From contig CANCXM010000002.1 in the NCBI GenBank assembly GCA_947381945.1, forward strand, positions 96,896 through 160,895: DNA of 64,000 nt. Direction: 5' to 3'. Within the stretch, counting starts at the first letter, position 1. Each line of letters begins with the position of its first letter. Below are positions 18,160 through 26,691 of the stretch, one piece after another. A program made the position numbers and the translations under genes. Below the pieces are notes generated by a model. That model worked only from the letters and a program-made list of their open reading frames with translations. It made no database searches and was not told the origin of the DNA. This DNA is from an uncultured Muribaculaceae bacterium. Lineage in GTDB: Bacteria > Bacteroidota > Bacteroidia > Bacteroidales > Muribaculaceae.

Positions 18160-18292
18160 AGAGATACAAAAGCACAAAAGAGCATAAGAGACAAAAGAAT
18201 TTTACAATAAAGGCTATGAAGGCAATTCTCAATCTTTATAGAAAAAATATATATCTTTTGTTTCTTCTGCTCTTTTGTGCTTTTGTATCTCT
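18160..18292. repeat. Long imperfect inverted repeat (39-bp arms)
   Basis: Arms 18160-18198 and 18254-18292 are inverted copies with 2 mismatches over 39 bp, separated by 55 bp. The arms are AT-rich and one strand is nearly all purine plus C (AGAGATACAAAAGCACAAAA). A 13-14-bp direct duplication of the AGAGATACAAA part precedes the left arm. It lies in the 319-bp gap between mltG and the araC-like gene. A transcript would fold into a long hairpin, but there is no GC-rich stem plus T-run typical of a terminator. Confidence 0.75.
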
Positions 18293-18387
18293 TGTGTCAC
18301 AGTCCCTATATACAGCTTTCATGTCCAAGAATCGGCAAAATAGAACACTTTTTCGGGCATGATACGACATTTTTCAAAAAAAATATC

Positions 18388-18395
18388 TACCTTTG
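18388..18395 (+). promoter_or_regulatory. -7 box (TACCTTTG) for araC-like gene
   Basis: Matches TAnnTTTG; about 50 bp upstream of the ATG at 18447. Confidence 0.55.
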
Positions 18396-18446
18396 TTGCA
18401 AATATAAGCCCTATCATACAAATCTCATCGCCTTTAGCTTAAAAGC

Positions 18447-19304
18447 ATGTCTAATAAGCCAACTATGCAATCCGATTCCTCCGGACAACCGATGATAAGC
18501 GTATTCAATTCGCTTTCAGAGATTCCGTCAGTAAGTTTCCCTTCACGTCTCGACAGAATGCTTTTAGCAGTGTGTAAACGTGGAGAGATTTCAGCCATCA
18601 TCGACGTAGCTCCACGCAAAATGGGGCCTAATTCCATAATGGTTCTCCGTCCGGGCCATATCATCAGCCAATGCAAGTCAAGCCCTGACTTCGAAGGATT
18701 TTTCATTGTGGTGCGTGAAGAAAAAATCAACGACATTCTCCCGTCGCTCCACTATGTGATTCCCTATAGTCTACATTACAACGCGAATCCCATCATCGAC
18801 ATCACGCCTGAGGAACTGGAGACACAGACATTGATATATGAAATGCTCCAACGTCAGATCCATTCTGCTGACAGACTTTTCAACAACATGGCGCTCAACT
18901 CGCTTTGCGAAGTGCTGTTCTACAACACTCTCGGCATATATGCTTCGCGCGTGAATGAGGCGAAACACCACTCCCGCCGCGAAGAGCTCCTCTCACAGTT
19001 CATCGACCTTATCGAGACCCATTTCAAGACCCAAAGGGCAGTCAATTTCTATGCCGACAAGCTTTTCGTCACGCCCAAACATCTGTCCGCAGTCCTTAAG
19101 GAGATGAGCGGAAAGACCGCGGGAGAATGGATTGACCATCGGGTGATACTCGAAGCAAAACTCCTGCTGAGGACAACCGGGATGAACATTCAGGAAATCA
19201 GTCTCGCATTGAATTTCTCCAACCAATCGTTTTTCGGAAAATATTTCAAACATCTGACCGGACTTTCGCCGAGGGATTACAGAAACAAGATTTCAGAAGC
19301 CTGA
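18447..19304 (+). CDS. AraC family transcriptional regulator
   Basis: A 285-residue cytoplasmic regulator. The C-terminal 95 residues hold the double helix-turn-helix: FYADKLFVTPKHLSAVLKEM for the first and LNFSNQSFFGKYFKHLTG for the second, followed by SPRDYRN. The N-terminal 180 residues form a cupin-like sensing domain of unknown ligand. The protein looks like the Bacteroidetes AraC regulators that respond to small molecules, but no target gene is evident beside it; the next gene is 90 bp away on the same strand and looks like housekeeping. Confidence 0.9.
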   Translation: MSNKPTMQSDSSGQPMISVFNSLSEIPSVSFPSRLDRMLLAVCKRGEISAIIDVAPRKMGPNSIMVLRPGHIISQCKSSPDFEGFFIVVREEKINDILPSLHYVIPYSLHYNANPIIDITPEELETQTLIYEMLQRQIHSADRLFNNMALNSLCEVLFYNTLGIYASRVNEAKHHSRREELLSQFIDLIETHFKTQRAVNFYADKLFVTPKHLSAVLKEMSGKTAGEWIDHRVILEAKLLLRTTGMNIQEISLALNFSNQSFFGKYFKHLTGLSPRDYRNKISEA

Positions 19305-19394
19305 GGACAGCACCTTATCTTCAGCTTCATCACAGCCACGGCCACCGGCACAGTCAAACAAGCTCTAACCACATCACCATACTCTCCCGAACCA

Positions 19395-20261
19395 ATGTCA
19401 ATCACAAGAATCATCACCGCCTCCCTTATCATTTTCATCGGCATCTGCATGTCGGCAAATATTTCTGCCCAAACTCCGGAGGAAGATAGCGCCTACATGA
19501 AAAAAGTCGATGAGGCCGACAAAGCCTGCGCTGAAGGCAAATGGCGCGAGGCCGAAAGCGCACTTCTCGACGCCTTGCGCTCCGAACCTGCCAATCCATC
19601 GAACGTGTTGCTGCTCTCCAATCTCGGCATCATCCGCTATAATATGGGTCAGGATTCGCTTGCAATCGCGACCTTAACCGATGCCCACATAATGGCACCG
19701 TCGTCAGTGACGATCCTTTCCAACCGTGCGCGCGTGCTTGCGGCAAACGGATATGACAACGACGCTTATCTCGATTACGACCAAATCCTCCGGCTCGATT
19801 CAATGGAGATTTCGGCCCGTCTGCCCCACTGCCTGTTTGCTCTGCGCCGTCACGACTTCAGGACTGCCAAGGCGGACTTCGAGTTCATGCAACGCAACTT
19901 TCCAAAAGAAATCGAGACGGAGATAGCCGGTGCGACCGTACTTAGCGGGACAGGTGACTTTGCCGGTGCCATCCCATACTACAGCCGTGTGCTCATCGAA
20001 AGGAAGGATGCGGAGTATTACAGCGGACGCGCTTATTGCTACCTTCTGACCGGAGCATTGCAGGAAGCGTCGGACGACATCAACACCGCACTGAGCCTTA
20101 CGCCGGATGACGGTGAACTTTACCTCTACCGTGCAGCGTTAAATAAGATGCGCTACCGTCCGGCAGATTCCGAAGCCGATGCAAGAAAGGCTGTGGAATT
20201 AGGCGTGGACAAGGCTCGCGCATCAAAATTTCTAAGCAAACCATTTCCTGAAAAGAAATAG
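19395..20261 (+). CDS. Exported tetratricopeptide repeat protein
   Basis: A 288-residue protein with an N-terminal signal peptide (about 1-26, ending ANISAQ). About six TPR units follow, from residue 36 on; typical pieces are [20 protein letters not shown] and [23 protein letters not shown] scaffolds mediate protein-protein contacts, here probably in the periplasm. The gene is 11 bp upstream of rsgA and likely cotranscribed; the pairing does not itself reveal a role. Confidence 0.82.
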   Translation: MSITRIITASLIIFIGICMSANISAQTPEEDSAYMKKVDEADKACAEGKWREAESALLDALRSEPANPSNVLLLSNLGIIRYNMGQDSLAIATLTDAHIMAPSSVTILSNRARVLAANGYDNDAYLDYDQILRLDSMEISARLPHCLFALRRHDFRTAKADFEFMQRNFPKEIETEIAGATVLSGTGDFAGAIPYYSRVLIERKDAEYYSGRAYCYLLTGALQEASDDINTALSLTPDDGELYLYRAALNKMRYRPADSEADARKAVELGVDKARASKFLSKPFPEKK

Positions 20262-20272
20262 AACCTAAGCTC

Positions 20273-21220
20273 ATGACAGGAACCGTAATCAAAAATACAG
20301 GGAGCAGCTATGCAGTCCGCACTGACGAAGGGACAATTGTAAACTGCAAGATAAAAGGCAATTTCCGGTTGAAAGGAATCCGCACCACCAATCCGGTGGC
20401 TGTGGGCGACCGCGTCACCATCAACGGCGACCGCGACGAAAACAACTATATCACTGCAATCGAGCCTCGCCGCAACTATATCATCCGCAAGGCGACCAAC
20501 CTCTCGAAACAGGGCCACATCCTTGCGGCAAATCTCGATCAGGTCTGCCTTGTGGTGACGCTCTTCCATCCAATCACGTCGACCACATTCATCGACCGTT
20601 TTCTGGCCACAGCCGAGGCATATCGCGTCCCGGCCATATTGGTCATAAACAAGATTGACCTGATTGAGGATGACGAGGAGGCGATGGAGTATCTCAATGC
20701 AGTCGCTTACCTGTATGAATCCATCGGCTACCCGGTTGTGAAGCTGTCGGCAAAGACCGGAGAGGGAATCGAAGCACTGCGCGAGAAACTTGCAGGAAAG
20801 ACCACCCTCTTCTCCGGTAATTCCGGCGTTGGAAAATCGACGCTCATCAATGACCTCATTCCGGGACTGCATCTTGCAACAGGTGAAATATCCGATACGC
20901 ATGATACGGGAATGCACACGACCACTTTCTCGGAAATGTTTGAAATTCCGGGAATCGAGCCGGGCAGTTATATCATCGACACCCCCGGAGTGAAGGGATT
21001 TGGCACCCTCGAATTTGACAAGCATGAGGTCAGCCATTTCTTTCCTGAAATCTTCCGCATCGGCGCCGATTGCCGTTACGGGGACTGCACACACACCCAC
21101 GAACCCGGTTGCGCGGTGCGCGAAGCCCTGCTGGATCATCGTATAGCCGAATCGCGCTATTCATCCTATCTCTCAATCCTCGAAGATTCGGAAGAAGATA
21201 AATACCGTAAAGGATACTAA
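20273..21220 (+). CDS. rsgA: Ribosome small-subunit-dependent GTPase A
   Basis: A 315-residue circularly permuted GTPase that matures and checks the 30S subunit. The OB-fold covers about 1-70. G motifs come in permuted order: G4 VINKIDL (about 122-128), G1 GNSGVGKST (about 182-190) and G3 DTPGVKGFG (about 239). The C-terminal zinc knuckle is complete in [14 protein letters not shown]. Length is normal. It is the second gene after the TPR protein; a long hairpin at 21274-21333 follows its stop by about 50 bp. Confidence 0.96.
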   Translation: MTGTVIKNTGSSYAVRTDEGTIVNCKIKGNFRLKGIRTTNPVAVGDRVTINGDRDENNYITAIEPRRNYIIRKATNLSKQGHILAANLDQVCLVVTLFHPITSTTFIDRFLATAEAYRVPAILVINKIDLIEDDEEAMEYLNAVAYLYESIGYPVVKLSAKTGEGIEALREKLAGKTTLFSGNSGVGKSTLINDLIPGLHLATGEISDTHDTGMHTTTFSEMFEIPGIEPGSYIIDTPGVKGFGTLEFDKHEVSHFFPEIFRIGADCRYGDCTHTHEPGCAVREALLDHRIAESRYSSYLSILEDSEEDKYRKGY

Positions 21221-21273
21221 ATACAGAAAAGGATATTAAATTGGATATTAACGGACATCTTCGATGCCCGTGT

Positions 21274-21333
21274 ATCTAAAACATTACTGTCCGCTAAACT
21301 CTTTGTTGTTTAGCGGACAGTAACATTTTAGAT
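21274..21333. repeat. 26-bp-arm inverted repeat downstream of rsgA
   Basis: Arms 21274-21299 and 21308-21333 pair with 2 mismatches over 26 bp (core ACTGTCCGCTAAAC / GTTTAGCGGACAGT) around an 8-nt loop. The outer part TAACATTTTAGATA (21321-21334) is repeated directly at 21339-21352. It could end the rsgA transcript, but the extra direct repeat suggests a mobile-element remnant or a protein binding site. Confidence 0.65.
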
Positions 21334-21353
21334 AACGGTAACATTTTAGATAT

Positions 21354-21388
21354 AAAAAAAGAGAGGGGGTCTCACGACTGCCTCTCTC
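21354..21388 (-). terminator. Intrinsic terminator of the superoxide dismutase gene
   Basis: On the minus strand a 7-bp stem AGAGAGG/CCTCTCT is followed directly by seven T, about 115 bp after the stop at 21503. Confidence 0.7.
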
Positions 21389-21502
21389 TCCATTCATCAC
21401 ATTATGCTTATTTTAGTGCTATATTTTGTTTAGTAATGCTTGTTATTAGCAAATTGTTGTTTTTATGTTATTCCCGACGGGTTGCAGGGTCTTGATTAAT
21501 CG

Positions 21503-22081
21503 TTAAATGTATCGGCTTGAAACGATGTCCCAGTCAACAATTTTCCAGAGCTCCTTAAGAGCATCGAGACGTCTGTTGCGGTAGTCGAGATAGTAGGCAT
21601 GTTCCCACACATCGAAGACCAGAAGAGGTGTCAGACCTTCACAAAGCGGATTGCCTGCGTTGGATGTCTGTGTAATGAACAGTTTGCCGTCTTTGTCTTT
21701 TGAAAGCCATACCCAACCTGAGCCGAAAATGGCGGCGCCGGCGTCCTCAAACTCCTTCTTGAACTGGTCGAATGAGCCGAATTGCTCGTCGATAGCCTTG
21801 CGCAGATGACCTTCCGGTTCATGACTGCCATCAGGCGAGAAGGTGAAGAAGTAGAAGATATGGTTCCATGCCTGAGAGGCATTGTTGAAGATGGGGCCGG
21901 AAGAAGAAGTAATGATTTCTTCAAGTTCCATATCCTCATATTTGGTGTCCTTTATGAGACGGTTGAGATTATCAATGTAGGTGCGTTCGTGCTTTCCATA
22001 ATGATAATCGACGGTCTCTTTAGAGATGGAGGGCGCAAGAGCGTCGTTCGCATACGGTAAATCAGGAAGTGTATAAATCAT
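21503..22081 (-). CDS. sodB: Superoxide dismutase, Fe type (Fe/Mn family)
   Basis: A 192-residue cytoplasmic enzyme that dismutates superoxide. The metal ligands are His27, His74 (AWNHIFY), Asp157 and His161 (DVWEHAYYLDYRNRR). Gln70 in NNASQAW is in the position where Fe enzymes supply the active-site glutamine from the N-terminal domain, and FGSGW at 119-123 also fits. The residue two before the Asp ligand is Val155, not the Gly common in Mn enzymes. Related Bacteroidales enzymes can work with either metal, so Fe-only use is likely but not certain. Single gene with its own terminator. Confidence 0.95.
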   Translation of the reverse strand: MIYTLPDLPYANDALAPSISKETVDYHYGKHERTYIDNLNRLIKDTKYEDMELEEIITSSSGPIFNNASQAWNHIFYFFTFSPDGSHEPEGHLRKAIDEQFGSFDQFKKEFEDAGAAIFGSGWVWLSKDKDGKLFITQTSNAGNPLCEGLTPLLVFDVWEHAYYLDYRNRRLDALKELWKIVDWDIVSSRYI

Positions 22082-22185
22082 AGTTTTGAGTGTTTTTGTA
22101 TTCGTTATATCCTAAAAACGCCTCCACAGGCCAATGGTTCGGGCATTGTCTGTTAAATATCTTCAAGAAATGCTTCATGATGCTA

Positions 22186-22216
22186 TTTGCCAATCAAAAA
22201 TATTGGCGTAAATTTG
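22186..22216 (+). promoter_or_regulatory. Consensus promoter TTTG-N19-TAAATTTG for the YitT gene
   Basis: TTTG at 22186-22189 and TAAATTTG at 22209-22216 are separated by exactly 19 bp, the ideal Bacteroidetes housekeeping promoter. The start codon at 22248 follows about 32 bp later. Confidence 0.8.
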
Positions 22217-22247
22217 CCAACCCTTTTAACGCAATATCACTTCAACC

Positions 22248-23219
22248 ATGACATCCACAGCGCCAACATCCGGCAAAACGGCTTTCGGCAACAGTGTCCG
22301 CGACTGGGCGGCCATTGTGCTTGGAATCACCATTTATGCCATCGGCTTCACAGTCTTCATCCTCCCCCATCATGTGGTCATCGGCGGAATGGCCGGTTTC
22401 AGTACCCTGATATATTATGCCACCGGCGGACTTCTCCCGGTGGCGGCAGTCATGTATGGCACCAACATCCTCCTGCTGATATGCGGCTATAAGTATCTTG
22501 GCAGAGGTTTCGTGTTGCGTACAATCTTCGGAACAACCCTTCTGTCATTGCTCATCGGCATGGTGGAAGGCTATTTCACATCACATCCTCCAATCGTGTC
22601 GAGCGCACCTATGAGCATCATTCTCGGTGGCGTCCTTCTCGGGTTGGGAATAGGTATCTACTACAGCCATCACGGAACCACCGGCGGAACAGACATCGTG
22701 GCGGCCATAATGTCGCACGTCAGCAATGTCAGCATGGGGCGCGTCATGATGATAATCGACGTCAGCATCGTAGCGTTCTCATTCTTTCTTCCATTTGACG
22801 GCGATATGGAGGCCAGAGTGCAGGCACGCACTCAGACAATCATTTTCGGATTGCTTGCGATAGTCATATATTCTCTGCTCGCGGACAAATACATCGCTCA
22901 GGGCAAACAGACCATACAATTCATAATCCTTTCAGAAAAATGGAATGATGTGGCCTACCGAATCACCCACGAGACAGGTCGCGGAGCCACCATCTGGGAT
23001 GCGCAGGGCTACTGGACCGGTGATGAGAAGAAACTGATGCTTGTGTGGTGCCGCGAGGTCGATACATATAATATATATAGGATTGTGCATGAAGTTGACC
23101 CTAATGCCTACGTCACCACCTCGACCGTGAGAAATGTCTATGGAAACGGGTTCGACCGATTGAAAATAAAGAAAAAACAGTTCCATAGACCCAATGCTGA
23201 CACGAAGCAACAGGATTGA
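22248..23219 (+). CDS. YitT family membrane protein (DUF161 + DUF2179)
   Basis: A 323-residue inner-membrane protein. Five or six hydrophobic helices make up the YitT domain (about 15-205), with the landmark GIGIYYSHHGTTGGTDIVA. The cytoplasmic DUF2179 domain (about 220-310) contains GRGATIWDAQGYWTG and VREVD-like turns. Some relatives have been proposed to transport small solutes, but there is no firm function for the family. Expressed alone from the consensus promoter at 22186 and followed by a strong bidirectional hairpin at 23249. Confidence 0.88.
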   Translation: MTSTAPTSGKTAFGNSVRDWAAIVLGITIYAIGFTVFILPHHVVIGGMAGFSTLIYYATGGLLPVAAVMYGTNILLLICGYKYLGRGFVLRTIFGTTLLSLLIGMVEGYFTSHPPIVSSAPMSIILGGVLLGLGIGIYYSHHGTTGGTDIVAAIMSHVSNVSMGRVMMIIDVSIVAFSFFLPFDGDMEARVQARTQTIIFGLLAIVIYSLLADKYIAQGKQTIQFIILSEKWNDVAYRITHETGRGATIWDAQGYWTGDEKKLMLVWCREVDTYNIYRIVHEVDPNAYVTTSTVRNVYGNGFDRLKIKKKQFHRPNADTKQQD

Positions 23220-23248
23220 AGGCGAGGAGCCCCAACAATATACCAATA

Positions 23249-23304
23249 ATGAAATAGACGAAGCCGGAAGGACTTATGCATCCTTCCGGCTTCGTCTATT
23301 TCAT
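23249..23304. terminator. Bidirectional terminator hairpin
   Basis: A perfect 24-bp stem (ATGAAATAGACGAAGCCGGA and on, 23249-23272 with 23281-23304) and an 8-nt loop between converging genes. T-rich or A-rich flanks on both sides suit both strands. Confidence 0.85.
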
Positions 23305-23376
23305 ATCATCATCTGATGCCATAGTATGTCGGATATTATCACGCCGACAAATCATGACAACGAGACAATGAAGAGG

Positions 23377-24804
23377 TCAGTCTTCAAAATCCACGATGTC
23401 GACATCCTCGGCAAACATGGGATCCCACGGCGGGAGAAGAGTGGAATTCTGCTTCAGCACTTCCTTCACCTTAGGAGTGATGTATTTCTTGTTCACGACC
23501 ACGCGGAACATGTATTCATTGAACCACTCGTCGGTCATGATGAGGTGACCGTCGTTCGCACCTGTTCCCCAGCTATTTTCAACCATCCATTTCTTTGACT
23601 TGCCGTTTTCGTCAAGGTCGACGGCCACCAGAGTCATCGCATGGGATGATGCTGACGAATGTGTGCGGATGCGGTCGGCCTTATCCATTCCGAATTTGGT
23701 TCCAAGGAGGGAATCATAGTCAAAATTGTTGATGTCGAGCAATCCGCGCTCACGGTCAAGGAATTTGTTGACATCGCAGGAAATATACATCGCATTGTTG
23801 TCCTTGATGGATGCGATGGCCATTTCCTTCAAATCATCGGCAGGAAGGTTGACGTAGGTCCAGTTGTAGCCGTCGTAGTTGTGGCGGTCATATTCAATCT
23901 CATAAAGTTTGTAATACTCACGGGTAGGGTCATTCATGAGCATCACATAGTCACCCTTCAGGTCATTTCCGGCAAAAGTCTTGTAGAAAGATTGAGGAGT
24001 GTAGGTCTCTGTGCTTACGGCGTTTCCGTCAGCGTCACGGCGGGTCCATGTGAATTCCGTCGGAGGCTCGCCAAGATTGAGGGCGAGGATGCGGTAGACC
24101 TCTGTCAGCATTTCCTTCTTGCGGGCATCGAGTTTCTTGGCATTTGCGCCGGCAGCAGCCATGCGGCGGAGTTCGAGACCATCCTCGCTCAGGCGCAGTT
24201 TCAAAAGGCTGCGCAGCTTTGAGGTCGCTTTGCTTGTATGGGTCTCCGGCATTACCTCGATGGGAACCACACCGTATTTCATCAGATTGTCGGCGACGCC
24301 TGTGTATTGTCCGCCGTCAGCGATTGCATTACTGAAAAGCCAGTCGACCTTACGGTCATCCTCGGGAAGTGATGCAGTGTCGATTATGCCCTGAAGGAAA
24401 AGGTTTGACTTCTCGAGCTGATCCCAGAAGAAGTTATAGTTCTGCGAAAGCTCAAGTTTCGGCAGATTATGGTCACGCATCATCTGCGCACGCAACACGT
24501 TCAGGCCCGTAAATAGCCAGCAACGTCCCGATGAACGTTGGTTCGTTATACCCTTGCTCTTCACACGATGCGAGAAATGGTTGTCGAAATTCGCCTTATT
24601 CGAATGATTCGACGCAAGAGCGGTGATACCATTGCCCGCGATGGCATTGTGGATGGCCTTGTTGGCTGGGGTTTTCTCGTAGGCGTTGCGGAAAGCAGTG
24701 ATATCCGCATCAGAAATTCCACCTCCGTTTACCGGTCCGGCAGCAAATGCTGAGGGAAACGCGAGCGAGAAAGCAGCCCCGATAATCAGCAATGATTTTT
24801 TCAT
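23377..24804 (-). CDS. Exported C1 family cysteine peptidase (PepC / bleomycin hydrolase type)
   Basis: A 475-residue papain-fold aminopeptidase. Unlike the cytoplasmic PepC of other bacteria, it has a signal peptide (1-22, MKKSLLIIGAAFSLAFPSAF). The catalytic residues are all present: Gln89 and Cys95 in NQRSSGRCWLF, His in SSHAMTLVAVD and Asn in VENSWG near the C-terminus. Family members usually assemble into hexamers with the active sites facing inward. The periplasmic location suggests peptide trimming. Own -7 box at 24875; convergent with the YitT gene. Confidence 0.93.
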   Translation of the reverse strand: MKKSLLIIGAAFSLAFPSAFAAGPVNGGGISDADITAFRNAYEKTPANKAIHNAIAGNGITALASNHSNKANFDNHFSHRVKSKGITNQRSSGRCWLFTGLNVLRAQMMRDHNLPKLELSQNYNFFWDQLEKSNLFLQGIIDTASLPEDDRKVDWLFSNAIADGGQYTGVADNLMKYGVVPIEVMPETHTSKATSKLRSLLKLRLSEDGLELRRMAAAGANAKKLDARKKEMLTEVYRILALNLGEPPTEFTWTRRDADGNAVSTETYTPQSFYKTFAGNDLKGDYVMLMNDPTREYYKLYEIEYDRHNYDGYNWTYVNLPADDLKEMAIASIKDNNAMYISCDVNKFLDRERGLLDINNFDYDSLLGTKFGMDKADRIRTHSSASSHAMTLVAVDLDENGKSKKWMVENSWGTGANDGHLIMTDEWFNEYMFRVVVNKKYITPKVKEVLKQNSTLLPPWDPMFAEDVDIVDFED

Positions 24805-24874
24805 GATGGTATAATGATTGGTTGGTTTATATGGTAATTCTCAATCCATATCCCTACACGGAGGGATTGTGTCA

Positions 24875-24882
24875 CAAATTTA
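24875..24882 (-). promoter_or_regulatory. -7 box (TAAATTTG) for the C1 peptidase
   Basis: Minus-strand TAAATTTG about 70 bp before the start codon at 24804, with CAAG about 21 bp further upstream as a near-match to the -33 element. Confidence 0.6.
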
Positions 24883-24952
24883 GTGATTAATTTCTGATTT
24901 AGCCAAGGATGGCAAGGGGAATTTAATAAAGTCCGCCATCCCGGTCTAAGAA

Positions 24953-26575
24953 TCAATTTGCCTGCTGCTCGGCTTTTTTCTTTTCGAGGAAATAGTTGAT
25001 GTCGCCGAGATGCTCACGGACACGGCCGTCGGCAAATTCATAGACCTTCGTCACAAGTCCGTCAAGGAAATCACGGTCATGGCTGACGACGATAATCGTA
25101 CCGTCAAAATCGCGCAAAGCCTGTTTCAAAATATCCTTTGTCTTCAGGTCAAGATGATTTGTCGGCTCGTCAAGGATGAGGAGATTGACAGGTTCAAGCA
25201 GAAGTTTCACCATACACAAGCGCACACGTTCACCTCCTGAAAGCACTTTCACTTTCTTTTGATTCTCCTCACCGCCAAACATGAATGCTCCGAGGAGGTC
25301 GCGGATCTTGAGTCTTATGTCGCCCACTGCAATATCATCAATGGTCTGGAAAACGGTCAGTTCCTCATCAAGAAGCGAGGCACTGTTCTGGGCGAAATAT
25401 CCGATTTTCACATTATGGCCGAGCGTCAGGACGCCGTCATGGGCAATTTCCTTCATTATCGCCTTGACCATCGTGGATTTACCCTCGCCATTCCTGCCGG
25501 CAAAAGCGACCTTGTCGCCGCGCTCGATCGTGAATGAAGCTCCCGAAAAGACCGGGACTCCATCGTAGCTCTTCCCTACTCCTTCAGCTATCACCGGATA
25601 GTTGCCGCTTCGCGGACAGGGCGGAAACTTCAGACGCAATGCCGAGGTATCCTCTTCGTCGACTTCCACAATCTCCAGTTTCTCAAGCCATTTCACCTTG
25701 CTCTGGACCTGATATGTCTTCGAATAAGTACCTTTGAAACGCTCTATGAACTCGCGCGCCTCGGCAATCTGCTTCTGCTGATCGTCATATTGCTTCTGCT
25801 GTTGCTGACGGCGCTCCTTGCGCAGTTCGAGATAGTGGCTATAGGTAGCCTTATAGTCATATATTCGTCCGAGAGTGACCTCGATGGTACGGGTGGTGAT
25901 ATTGTCGATAAAACGGCGGTCATGGCTTATGACCACAACAGCCATCGGGCTGTTTATGATGAAGTCTTCAAGCCAGCCGATAGACTCAATGTCAAGATGG
26001 TTCGTAGGCTCGTCGAGAAGAAGCACATCCGGTTTGCGCAACAACAGTTTCGCAAGCTCGATTCTCATGCGCCAGCCACCAGAGAATTCCGAGGTCGGAC
26101 GGTCGAAATCACTGCGCTTGAAACCGAGACCAAGCAACGCCTTCTCGACATCCTCCTCGAAGTGGGTCATGTCAATCGCATAGAACTTCTCACTCGCAGT
26201 TGCCACCTTTTCAATCAGCGCCATGTAGGAATCGCTTTCGTAATCAGTGCGTGTGGCAAGCTCCTCATTCATGGCTTCAATCTCCGCTTCCATCTCGCGC
26301 AGGTGGGAAAATGCCTGTGAGGCCTCCTCGAATACAGTCCTCCCATCTTCCGTCATCAAGTGCTGTGGAAGATAGCAGATTGTGCAGTCCTTCGGAGCCG
26401 ACACGGTTCCTCTCGTCGGCTGCCGGACTCCGGCCAGAATCTTGAGCAGTGTGCTCTTGCCGGCTCCGTTCTTGCCCATCAGGGCAATACGGTCCTTGGG
26501 GTTGATGACGAACGATATATCTTTGAACAAGGTGGTGCCACCGAACTCAACGGTGAGTGCATCTACTGATACCAT
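24953..26575 (-). CDS. ABC-F family ATP-binding protein
   Basis: A 540-residue soluble protein with two ABC domains and no membrane part. Domain 1: Walker A GKNGAGKST (about 35-43), signature FSGGWRMRIELAKLLL, Walker B VLLLDEPTNHLD. Domain 2: GRNGEGKST, LSGGERVRLCMVKLLLE, LLILDEPTNHLD. The charged linker of about 80 residues between the domains (DYKATYSHYLELRKER, then KQYDDQQKQI) is the P-site-tRNA-interaction motif of ABC-F translation factors. It therefore probably acts on the ribosome, easing stalls; antibiotic protection cannot be inferred. Own -7 box at 26603. Confidence 0.92.
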   Translation of the reverse strand: MVSVDALTVEFGGTTLFKDISFVINPKDRIALMGKNGAGKSTLLKILAGVRQPTRGTVSAPKDCTICYLPQHLMTEDGRTVFEEASQAFSHLREMEAEIEAMNEELATRTDYESDSYMALIEKVATASEKFYAIDMTHFEEDVEKALLGLGFKRSDFDRPTSEFSGGWRMRIELAKLLLRKPDVLLLDEPTNHLDIESIGWLEDFIINSPMAVVVISHDRRFIDNITTRTIEVTLGRIYDYKATYSHYLELRKERRQQQQKQYDDQQKQIAEAREFIERFKGTYSKTYQVQSKVKWLEKLEIVEVDEEDTSALRLKFPPCPRSGNYPVIAEGVGKSYDGVPVFSGASFTIERGDKVAFAGRNGEGKSTMVKAIMKEIAHDGVLTLGHNVKIGYFAQNSASLLDEELTVFQTIDDIAVGDIRLKIRDLLGAFMFGGEENQKKVKVLSGGERVRLCMVKLLLEPVNLLILDEPTNHLDLKTKDILKQALRDFDGTIIVVSHDRDFLDGLVTKVYEFADGRVREHLGDINYFLEKKKAEQQAN

Positions 26576-26602
26576 ATAATTTTAGTTTGCCGAAATTTAC
26601 TG

Positions 26603-26610
26603 CAAAGCTA
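26603..26610 (-). promoter_or_regulatory. -7 box (TAGCTTTG) for the ABC-F gene
   Basis: Minus-strand TAGCTTTG, 28 bp upstream of the start codon at 26575. Confidence 0.6.
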
Positions 26611-26691
26611 CTAAATATCCGGCACATTTTCATCCCCTGTCCGGTTTTTATCCCTTAGCAAGACCTGAACATATTGGTTCTCAGAGCCATT

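Noticed and set aside
20153..21139. Minus-strand frame of 328 codons
   Set aside because: It is antisense to rsgA and the TPR gene, with a composition unlike a real protein.
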